18,269 nt of DNA from JBHOQX01 sp042408595 (GTDB lineage: Bacteria; Chloroflexota; Chloroflexia; Chloroflexales; Roseiflexaceae). How positions within the stretch are numbered: position 1 is the first letter of the stretch; each line of letters begins with the position of its first letter. Below the pieces are notes generated by a model that did not search any database, was not told the origin of the DNA, and worked only from the letters and a program-made list of their open reading frames with translations. Positions 7,435 to 13,890 of the stretch are shown here, one piece after another. The stretch is from NCBI GenBank assembly GCA_042408595.1, contig JBHOQX010000110.1, positions 1 to 18,269 on the forward strand, given 5' to 3'. A program made the position numbers and the translations under genes.

Positions 7435-8502
7435 ATGATGCCGCGGGTGCTTGTCATCATTCTGTGCTACAACGGCGTTGAGCTCACCCTCGCCTGCCTC
7501 GAGTCGCTGCAGCGCGTCGAGTACGGTCAGATGGACCTGCTGATCGTCGACAACGCCTCGCGGGATGGCACACCAGCGCTGGTGCGCCAGCATTTCCCGG
7601 AAGCGACGGTGATCGAGACTGGGGCCAACCTTGGGTTTGCCGCCGGCAACAACGCCGGGCTGCGCTACGCCCTGGCGCACGGCTACGACTACGCGCTGCT
7701 GCTGAACAACGACACTGAGGTCGCGCCGGACTTCTTGACGCGGCTGGTGGAGGCCGCCGAAGCCGCGCCGGAGATCGGCATCGCCGGCCCGACGATTTGT
7801 TACTACGACGCGCCTGATCGCATCTGGTCGGCCGGGGGGGTGATCGACTGGCGGCGCGGCGCGAGTCGGATGCGCGGCCTCGGCGAGGTTGATGCCGGAC
7901 AGTACCCGCCGGGCGAGGTCGATTTCGTGACCGGTTGCGCGCTGCTGGTGAAGCGCGCCGCCCTGGAACGGGCCGGGCTGCTGGACGAGCGCTTTTTTAT
8001 GTACTACGAGGAGACCGAGTGGTGCGTGCGAATCGCGCGCGCCGGGTTTCGGATCATTTTTGTCCCCTCGGCGCGTGTGCTCCATAAGATCCCACTCGAC
8101 GCCAGGGCGGACCAGCCTTACGTGGCCTACTACATGACCCGCAACCGCCTGTTGTTTCTGCGCGCCACGCGGGCCGGCCTACCAGCCTGGCTGCACGCGG
8201 CGCTGGCACAGGACCTGCGCACATGCCTGAGCCTCAGCCTCCGGCCAAAGTGGCGAGCGCGCCGGTCCCACCGCGATGCGATGGTGCGGGCCTGGTCAGA
8301 TTTTTTAGGCCGGCGCTGGGGCCAGGCGCGGCTGTATGCGGGCGCGATCCGCTCTTCTTCATCACGGCGCTCTGGCTTGCCCCCGCACCCCGGCCTGGGA
8401 TTTCGCCGAGCCCTCGGGCTAAGCCTCGGGCCAAAGGCTCGGTCGGGGCGCCGGACGCCGGCAGGGGCATATGGGGGTACGGCGGTTCGCCGCCGGTCGT
8501 AG
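7435..8502 (+). CDS. GT2-family glycosyltransferase, second tandem copy with extra C-terminal tail
   Basis: This 355-residue protein is a paralogue of the preceding gene. It has VDNASRDGT at 38-46, NLGFAAGNNAG at 65-75, LNNDTEVAPDF at 90-100, DFVTGCALLVKR at 163-174 and RFFMYYEETEWCVRIARAGF at 186-205. PKWRA falls at 271-275 in both proteins. The first copy ends at residue 300. This one runs on for 55 more residues (nucleotides 8335-8499), rich in Arg, Ser, Gly and Pro and without any family motif. That DNA contains nested inverted repeats and ends in a heptamer array whose first unit provides the TAG stop. The tail is most simply explained by loss of the original stop and read-through into repeat DNA. 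The start is ATG 7435 (or 7438), two bases after the previous stop. Confidence 0.87.
   Translation: MMPRVLVIILCYNGVELTLACLESLQRVEYGQMDLLIVDNASRDGTPALVRQHFPEATVIETGANLGFAAGNNAGLRYALAHGYDYALLLNNDTEVAPDFLTRLVEAAEAAPEIGIAGPTICYYDAPDRIWSAGGVIDWRRGASRMRGLGEVDAGQYPPGEVDFVTGCALLVKRAALERAGLLDERFFMYYEETEWCVRIARAGFRIIFVPSARVLHKIPLDARADQPYVAYYMTRNRLLFLRATRAGLPAWLHAALAQDLRTCLSLSLRPKWRARRSHRDAMVRAWSDFLGRRWGQARLYAGAIRSSSSRRSGLPPHPGLGFRRALGLSLGPKARSGRRTPAGAYGGTAVRRRS
8406..8442 (+). repeat. Nested inverted and direct repeats in the GT2 tail
   Basis: CCGAGCC at 8406-8412 pairs perfectly with GGCTCGG at 8436-8442. The loop holds two copies of CCTCGGGC (8412-8419 and 8424-8431) and an inner palindrome AGCCC-TC-GGGCT at 8409-8420. 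The structure lies within the extra C-terminal coding segment of the second GT2 gene and looks like former intergenic DNA. Confidence 0.55.
8480..8495 (+). other. Perfect hairpin with TTCG tetraloop
   Basis: CGGCGG at 8480-8485 and CCGCCG at 8490-8495 enclose the loop TTCG. It sits five bases before the TAG stop of the second GT2 gene. No T-run follows, so intrinsic termination is not supported. It could cause pausing, protect the mRNA or separate expression of the glycosyltransferase from that of the secreted enzyme downstream. Confidence 0.4.
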
Positions 8503-8523
8503 GTCATTCGTCTGTCGTCGAAC
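8496..8523 (+). repeat. Degenerate heptanucleotide array across a stop codon
   Basis: GTC recurs every seven bases at 8496, 8503, 8510 and 8517, with units such as GTCGTAG and GTCTGTC. The first unit contains the TAG stop codon (8500-8502) of the second GT2 gene. The array ends about 25 bases before the next start. Confidence 0.55.
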
Positions 8524-8548
8524 AACGCCTGTCACATCCGGGAAGGCT

Positions 8549-10780
8549 ATGGCTCGCTATCGCGTCCTTTCGCTGCTCTTGCTGGTCGTGCTTGCGCTCG
8601 TGGCCGCGCTCGGCGGCGCGCCGGAACAGGCGCACGGCGGCGGCGGGCTGGCACTGCCGACCGACTTTGTGGATGAAGTGGTTGTCGGCGGGCTGCTCGC
8701 GCCGCGCGCCTTCGTCTGGGCGCCGGACGGACGCCTGCTGATCGCCGAACGCGGCAGCGACACATCCAAAGACATCAACTTCGGCAGCATCCGCATCGCC
8801 CGGCCGGACCCGTCCAACCCTGGCAAGTATATCCTTGGCGCGCGCGCCGTGACGTTCAACGTCTGCGGCGACGGCGAGCGCGGCTTCCTCGGCCTGGCGC
8901 TCGATCCAAACTTCGACACGAACGGCTACGTCTACACCTACTACACCCGCCAACTGGCGAGCAGCCCGCCGTGCGCCGGCAATTACGGCGGCACCGCCGG
9001 CCAGCCGAATCTCTGGACGCGCAACCGCGTCTCGCGCTGGACGATGGTCGGGGACACCATCAGCCCGAGCAGCGAGAAGGTGCTGATCGACAACATCCCA
9101 TCCGGCGGCATCCACAACGCCGGCGACCTCCAATTCGACGCCGCGGGCAACCTGTATATCTCGGTCGGCGATGCGTACATCGAGCCGAGCCCCGCCCAGG
9201 ACAACACCTCGCTCAACGGGAAGATCCTGCGCATTCGCCCGGACGCGGCCGCACCGAACGGCTACACCATCCCTGGCGACAACCCGTTCGCCAGCGCCGC
9301 CGGCGCGCGGCTGTGCGGCACGATCCCGCCACAAAGCGGCAGCGGCCCGTGCAAGGAGATCTACGCCTCCGGCTTCCGCAACCCGTTCCGCATCGCCGTG
9401 CAGCCTGGCACGAACCAGGTGTTCGCCTTCGATGTCGGTGGCGGCGCCTGGGAGGAGGTCGATGCGGTGGTGCTGGGCGGCGATCATGGCTGGCCCGCCC
9501 GCGAGGGTCCGTGTCCCTCGGGCGTGAACTGCACCCCCGGCACGCCATCGGGCTATGTTGACCCGATCTACAGCTACTACCACGATAGCGCCAGCGGCAA
9601 CACCGACGCGGCCGTGATCGGCGGCGCCGTGTATACCGGCGATGCGTACCCGGCGGAGTACCGGAACAACCTGTTCTTCGCCGATTTCGCACGCGGCTGG
9701 GTGCGCCGGCTGGTCTACAACAGCAGCAGCGGCGTCTGGAGCGCCCAGCCGTTCGGCAGCGGCGTGTCCGGGATCATCGGCGTGCGCACCGGGCCGGACA
9801 CCAATCTGTTCTATCTCGACTACAGCGACAACGCGATCGACCCGACCAGCGCGCTGCACCGCATCCGCTACCAGAGCGGCGTCAACCAGGCGCCGGTGGC
9901 GGCGCTGGCGGCGACGCCGCGCAACGACCCGGTGTCGCTGACCGTCACCTTCTCCGGCGCCGGGTCGTACGATCCGGAAGGCCGGCCACTGACCTGCCTG
10001 TGGGATTTCGGCGGCGGTGACACAGCGGAGGCGCCGTGCAGCGATCCGCAGACACGGACCTACACCACGCGCAGCCCCCGCACGATCACGCTGCGCGCCA
10101 GGGACGACGGCTCGCCGACCGACCCGACGCCAAAGACCTCCGACCCGGTGAGTATCACGGTGTACCCCGGCAATGCCCCGCCGCAGGGCGACATCCAGCT
10201 CGACAATCTGACCGACCCGGGGCGCGGCACAACCTACTACGCCGGCGACACCTTCCGCTTCACGGCGGTCGGGCTGAGCGACGACACCGGCGTGAGCGGG
10301 TTGCAGTTGCGCTGGACGGTCGTCTTCCACCACGAAACGCACATGCATCCGTTCCTCGACGACGCCGGCTCGGGCGCGAGTGGCCAGTTCACGATCCCCA
10401 CCGGGGGCGAAACCAGCCCGTCCGTCTACTACCGCGTCCACCTGACGATCACCGATAGCGACGGGCAATCGACGGAGGTCGTGCGAGACGTGACGCCGGT
10501 GACGACCCAGCTCAACCTGGCCAGCGTGCCGACCGGCGCGACGCTGCGCCTGGACGTGCAGACGGTGACGACACCGGCGACGCTCATCCGGGTGGTGGGC
10601 ATCCAGACCAGCCTCGACGCGCCACCGCTCCAGCGGATCGGCGGCGACTGGTTCGGCTTTCCGCGACTGTCGGGGGGGCCGCCAGCGGGCCAGCCGCTGA
10701 CGGTGCCGCCGGGCGGGGCGACCTACACCGTGCGCTATCAGCCGGTCGTGCCGGTTTTCGTTCCGGAGGCACACCGGTAG
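8549..10780 (+). CDS. Secreted PQQ-type sugar dehydrogenase (GSDH) with PKD domain
   Basis: This 743-residue protein starts with a signal peptide of about 29 residues. Residues 37-440 form a soluble glucose/sorbosone-dehydrogenase beta-propeller (PF07995 family). It shows ERGFLGLALDPNF near 110-122, GGIHNAGDLQFDAAGNLYISVGD at 186-208 (in part) with H189 as the expected catalytic base, NGKILRIRPD at 223-232, GFRNPFRIA at 275-283 and GDHGWP at 311-316. Residues 447-539 are a PKD domain (APVAALAATP, CLWDFGGGD). Residues 543-735 add an unassigned beta-rich region with HHETHMHPF at 594-602. The family oxidises sugars using PQQ and calcium outside the cell, or acts as a non-catalytic propeller. The start at 8549, with GGAAGG just upstream, is preferred to 8471 because it opens directly on the signal peptide. 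It follows the GT2 gene by 46 bases. Confidence 0.85.
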   Translation: MARYRVLSLLLLVVLALVAALGGAPEQAHGGGGLALPTDFVDEVVVGGLLAPRAFVWAPDGRLLIAERGSDTSKDINFGSIRIARPDPSNPGKYILGARAVTFNVCGDGERGFLGLALDPNFDTNGYVYTYYTRQLASSPPCAGNYGGTAGQPNLWTRNRVSRWTMVGDTISPSSEKVLIDNIPSGGIHNAGDLQFDAAGNLYISVGDAYIEPSPAQDNTSLNGKILRIRPDAAAPNGYTIPGDNPFASAAGARLCGTIPPQSGSGPCKEIYASGFRNPFRIAVQPGTNQVFAFDVGGGAWEEVDAVVLGGDHGWPAREGPCPSGVNCTPGTPSGYVDPIYSYYHDSASGNTDAAVIGGAVYTGDAYPAEYRNNLFFADFARGWVRRLVYNSSSGVWSAQPFGSGVSGIIGVRTGPDTNLFYLDYSDNAIDPTSALHRIRYQSGVNQAPVAALAATPRNDPVSLTVTFSGAGSYDPEGRPLTCLWDFGGGDTAEAPCSDPQTRTYTTRSPRTITLRARDDGSPTDPTPKTSDPVSITVYPGNAPPQGDIQLDNLTDPGRGTTYYAGDTFRFTAVGLSDDTGVSGLQLRWTVVFHHETHMHPFLDDAGSGASGQFTIPTGGETSPSVYYRVHLTITDSDGQSTEVVRDVTPVTTQLNLASVPTGATLRLDVQTVTTPATLIRVVGIQTSLDAPPLQRIGGDWFGFPRLSGGPPAGQPLTVPPGGATYTVRYQPVVPVFVPEAHR

Positions 10781-10799
10781 GCTGGCGCGACGCCCACGG

Positions 10800-10833
10800 C
10801 CCCTCTCCTGGCAGGCGGGGAAGATACGGGGGT
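10800..10833 (+). repeat. Imperfect intergenic repeat, copy A
   Basis: This element begins CCCCTCTCC (10800-10808) and ends GGGGGT (10828-10833), with a GC-rich centre containing the short palindrome CCT-GGC-AGG. The same ends and order recur in copy B at 10884-10920. Confidence 0.5.
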
Positions 10834-10883
10834 CGGTTGGTTCTGCCGACGCGGCCGGGCAACCGCGGCCCACACCGCCTGAC

Positions 10884-10920
10884 CCCCTCTCCCCCGCGTG
10901 CGCGGGAGGGTGATGGGGGT
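10884..10920 (+). repeat. Imperfect intergenic repeat, copy B
   Basis: This element begins CCCCTCTCC (10884-10892) and ends GGGGGT (10915-10920). Its centre is a perfect hairpin, CCCGCG at 10893-10898 and CGCGGG at 10901-10906 with a two-base turn. C-rich and G-rich flanks extend the pairing imperfectly. It resembles REP-like intergenic palindromes in general design. Confidence 0.55.
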
Positions 10921-11088
10921 GGGGGCCATGCTGACCTACGGCACTCACCAAAACGCCTGCCTCGGCAAGGTCGGAGGGATGGGCCATGGTGAATACTTGA
11001 TCATCCGCCCGCCGCGCGGGTGTCAGCCGCCATTCATCGCAACAGGATACGATAACAGCGTGTCGAAGCGACTGCTGCGGATGGCTCG

Positions 11089-12315
11089 ATGCGCATCCTG
11101 TTCCTGTCGGCGTGGCGCCCGCTACCGGCCGATAACGGCTCCAAGCTGCGAATCCTGCACCTGCTACGCGGCCTGGCGCGCCAGCACGAGATCGACCTGC
11201 TCGCCTTCTCCCCGGAGCCGCCCGGCGAGGACGCGCTTCGCGGGTTGCGCACGATCTGCGCCTCGGTCGAGCTCGTGCCAGAGACGCCGTTCGCCGGGCG
11301 GGCGGTCGGGCGGGTCGCCGGGCTGTTCGCGCCGCAGCCGCGCTCCATCATCGCCAACCACAGCCCGGCGATGGCGGGCGCCGTGCGCCGCCGCGCAGGA
11401 GAACGCTACGATCTCGTCATCGCCTCGCAGCTCCACATGGCCCCCTACGCCCACCTCGGGCCAGACGCGCCGGTGATCCTGGAGGAGATCGAGCTGGCGA
11501 TGCTGCATGAGCAGTTCCGGGCGCAGCGCCGGCTGCGCGGGCGGCTGCGCTACGGCCTCACCTGGCTGAAGACTAGCCGCTACGTCGCGTCGCTGCTGCG
11601 GCGCTGCGCCGGGGCGACGGTCGTCTCGGCGCGCGAGCTGGCGCTGCTCTACCCCCTCTCGAGCCCGTCCGTCCGGCTGGCAGTGGTGCCGAACGGGGTG
11701 GACCTGGCCTCCTGCGCCGGGGAATTCGGCCCGCCGGAGCCGGACACGCTGATCTACCCCGGCGCCCTCTCCTACGACGCGAACCGCGACGCGGTGGCCT
11801 ACTTCGTCAGCGCGATCCTGCCGCGTGTCCGCGCCGCGCGCCCCGGCGTCCGCTTCCGCGTCACAGGACGCGTCACGCCGGACCATGCCGCCGCGCTGGC
11901 CGCCCCCGGCGTCGAGTTCACCGGCTACCTGCTGGACATCCGCCCGGCGGTCGCCGGCGCGTGGGCCGAGGTCGTGCCGCTGCGCCAGGGGGGAGGGACG
12001 CGCCTGAAGGTGCTGGAGGCGCTGGCGCTCGGCACGCCGGTGGTCTCGACCGGCAAGGGGGTCGAGGGGCTGGAGCTCGAACCGGAGCGCGATGTACTGG
12101 TGGCCGATACGCCGGAGGCGTTCGCCCGGCAGACGGTGCGGCTGCTCGGCTCGCCGGAGCTGCGCGCCCAACTGGCCGCCAACGGGCGCCGTGCCGCCGA
12201 GCGCTATGACTGGCAAGGCAGCGTGCAGGCGCTCGACGACCTGATCGAAGATGTGTGCGCCGGCGCATCGGCGCGCCCCGCTGTCTCCGCCCGTCGCAGA
12301 CCGGCGGAGACGTAG
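11089..12315 (+). CDS. GT4-family glycosyltransferase
   Basis: This 408-residue protein begins MRILFLSAWRPLPADNGSKLR, the standard first strand and glycine loop of GT-B glycosyltransferases, which supports the ATG at 11089 despite a poor ribosome binding site. The donor domain starts around LIYPGALSYDANRDAVAYF and carries GGGTRLKVLEALALGTPVV at about 301-319, with R305, K307 and E310. This Gly-Thr-Arg-Leu-Lys form is typical of the sugar transferases found in exopolysaccharide and exosortase-linked loci and replaces the usual E-x7-E motif. No exosortase is visible here. The gene heads a tight run of four, with the GT39-like gene starting seven bases after its stop. Its 20-residue end is Ala/Arg-rich. 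Donor and acceptor are unknown. Confidence 0.88.
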   Translation: MRILFLSAWRPLPADNGSKLRILHLLRGLARQHEIDLLAFSPEPPGEDALRGLRTICASVELVPETPFAGRAVGRVAGLFAPQPRSIIANHSPAMAGAVRRRAGERYDLVIASQLHMAPYAHLGPDAPVILEEIELAMLHEQFRAQRRLRGRLRYGLTWLKTSRYVASLLRRCAGATVVSARELALLYPLSSPSVRLAVVPNGVDLASCAGEFGPPEPDTLIYPGALSYDANRDAVAYFVSAILPRVRAARPGVRFRVTGRVTPDHAAALAAPGVEFTGYLLDIRPAVAGAWAEVVPLRQGGGTRLKVLEALALGTPVVSTGKGVEGLELEPERDVLVADTPEAFARQTVRLLGSPELRAQLAANGRRAAERYDWQGSVQALDDLIEDVCAGASARPAVSARRRPAET

Positions 12316-12322
12316 AACGGCT

Positions 12323-13885
12323 ATGGCAATGATCGCCTCGAAAGCCACCGGGCAGGCACGGCTCGGGCGCCACACCTGGCGCACCGCGCTGCTGGGCGTC
12401 TGGGCGGTGCTGTTGATCGGCGGTGTGCTGCTGCTGGCGTTGGTCAACCTGCCCTACGCGCCGCGTACATGGTTCGATGAAGGCTCGCACCTCCACGTGC
12501 CTAAGACGCTGGTGCAGCACGGCGTCTACGCCGACATCAGCAGCGAAGGGTACCGCTACTACGGCCCGACCGTCGGCGTCGGCCCGACGGTGATGCTGCC
12601 GGTCGCGCTGGCGTTCAAGCTCTTCGGCATCGGCCTGCTCCAGGCGCGGCTGGTGATCGCGCTCTATCTGTTCGCCGGCCTGGCGGCCTTTTTCGCACTG
12701 AGCCGGCGGCTGTACGGCACCACCGTGGCGCTGCTGGCGGCGACGCTGCTGCTGGCCTCGCGCACGCTGGCCCGCGAAGGGTACATCGAGTACGGCCGGC
12801 AGGTGCTGGGCGAGGTGCCGGGGCTGGCATTTCTGTTCCTCGGCGCGCTGGCGTGGGTTCTTGCGCTGCGCACCTCGGACGGAGCACGGAGGGCGGAGGA
12901 CGGAGGTTGGTTCTGGCCGGCCGCCGCCGGCCTGGGGTTCGGCCTGGCGCTGGTGACAAAGAACCAGTTCGTCCTGATCGTTCCACCCGCCCTAGCGCTG
13001 GTCGCGCTGCTCGATGGGGCCTACTACCACGCGGCGAGCTGGCGGCTGCGCCTCGTGCCGCTGATCGTCGCCTGCGCCTGCTTCGGCGCCTGGACGCTGG
13101 CACAGTTCCAGTTTCTCGGCCCTGGCGGCTTCGCCGAGAACATGCGGCAGATGCAGCAGGCGGCCGGCGGGGCGATCTTCGTGTTCGACCTGCGGGCCAC
13201 GCTGCGCGCCGGCGCCTACCTGCTGCGGCCGGACCTGTACGGCGGCCTGCTCATCCCGGCGCTCGGCTACGGGCTATGGCAGGCGCGCCGCCGCGACGCG
13301 CGGGGCCTGGCGGAGGCGCTGGTCGCCCTGCTGGTGGCGCTCTGGCTGCTGTGGTTCGTCGGCGCGTCGCTCGGCTGGCCACGCTACGCCTTCCCGGCGG
13401 TCGGCTTCGGGGCGCTGCTCGTGGCGCGGCTGCTCGCCGATACAATCACCTGGCTGCGGCGCGGCGCAGGGCGACGCCGAACGCTCGCGTGGGCGGCAGC
13501 GGCCTACACGGCGGTGATCGTCGCTGTGCCGCTGGCGCTCTCGGCCCGCGCCGCGCTCAGCGCGGACGACAGCGCCCAGCGCTTCGCGGCCTACCTGAAC
13601 GGGCACGTGCCGCAGAGCGCCATCGTGGAGACCTGGGAGCCGGAGCTGGGCGTGCTGACCGACCATCGCTACCACTACCCGCCGATCGCGCTGCTGGACA
13701 CCGCCGTGCGGCACGAGTGGCTCGGTGGACCGCCGCTGGCCTACAATGGGCTGGCCGCCGCGCCGCCGTACGTGGCCCTCGGCCCGTTCGGGCGCTACGT
13801 CGGCATCTACCCGGAGGACGCGCTCGCGCGCGACTACCGACCGCTCGAAACCGTCGGGCCGTACACGCTGTATGCGCGCAGGTGA
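12323..13885 (+). CDS. GT39-like membrane glycosyltransferase (PMT/ArnT type)
   Basis: This 520-residue protein has an N-terminal membrane helix (about 21-42) followed by TWFDEGSHLHVPKTL, where D52-E53 is the acidic pair expected in the first external loop of polyprenyl-phosphate-sugar dependent GT-C enzymes. About ten further hydrophobic helices span residues 85-410. The last 110 residues form a hydrophilic, probably extracytoplasmic, domain. It would add a sugar from a lipid-phosphate donor to a glycan, lipid or protein outside the membrane. A heptanucleotide array at 12877-12904 encodes the loop at residues 185-194. The start at 12323 is chosen because the next in-frame start upstream (12251) would overlap the preceding gene and add an Arg-rich segment. 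The Wzy_C gene begins five bases after its stop. Confidence 0.82.
   Translation: MAMIASKATGQARLGRHTWRTALLGVWAVLLIGGVLLLALVNLPYAPRTWFDEGSHLHVPKTLVQHGVYADISSEGYRYYGPTVGVGPTVMLPVALAFKLFGIGLLQARLVIALYLFAGLAAFFALSRRLYGTTVALLAATLLLASRTLAREGYIEYGRQVLGEVPGLAFLFLGALAWVLALRTSDGARRAEDGGWFWPAAAGLGFGLALVTKNQFVLIVPPALALVALLDGAYYHAASWRLRLVPLIVACACFGAWTLAQFQFLGPGGFAENMRQMQQAAGGAIFVFDLRATLRAGAYLLRPDLYGGLLIPALGYGLWQARRRDARGLAEALVALLVALWLLWFVGASLGWPRYAFPAVGFGALLVARLLADTITWLRRGAGRRRTLAWAAAAYTAVIVAVPLALSARAALSADDSAQRFAAYLNGHVPQSAIVETWEPELGVLTDHRYHYPPIALLDTAVRHEWLGGPPLAYNGLAAAPPYVALGPFGRYVGIYPEDALARDYRPLETVGPYTLYARR
12877..12904 (+). repeat. Heptanucleotide array inside the GT39-like gene
   Basis: Four units of seven bases start at 12877, 12884, 12891 and 12898. 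The first and last are GGACGGA, and the two between differ by one or two bases. All lie within an open coding frame and encode a charged loop (SDGARRAEDG) between two membrane helices. The period of seven is not codon-based, so the array is a DNA-level repeat rather than a protein repeat. Confidence 0.7.
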
Positions 13886-13890
13886 TCGCC

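Larger units (their letters stand above)
10781..11088. other. 308-base intergenic region with repeats, no supported gene
   Basis: No gene is supported. The left half holds two related imperfect elements (10800-10833 and 10884-10920) and a possible 6-base-pair stem, CGGTTG 10834-10839 with CAACCG 10860-10865. The right half holds a small palindrome, CCCGC-CGC-GCGGG at 11008-11020, and an AT-richer stretch at 11040-11056. No -35/-10 pair is convincing, but as the largest gap in the window before a tight four-gene run, this is the likely place for that operon's promoter. One plus-strand frame is open from 10898 into the next gene, in a different frame and without coding character. Confidence 0.5.

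Noticed and set aside
8480..8523. Intrinsic terminator after the second GT2 gene
   Set aside because: The hairpin is strong, but no T-run follows and the hairpin lies inside the reading frame.
8504..10987. An 827-codon open frame on the minus strand
   Set aside because: It lies antisense to the PQQ-type dehydrogenase, which has clear family motifs. Its Arg/Val/Ala-rich translation has none.
10898..11476. A 192-codon plus-strand frame at the intergenic region
   Set aside because: It mostly overlaps the GT4 gene in another frame and is Ser/Arg/Cys-rich without motifs.
12853..13890. Upstream extension of the Wzy_C frame to a start at 12853
   Set aside because: The extension is an out-of-frame shadow of the GT39-like gene. 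The ligase starts naturally at 13891 with AGGTGA upstream.
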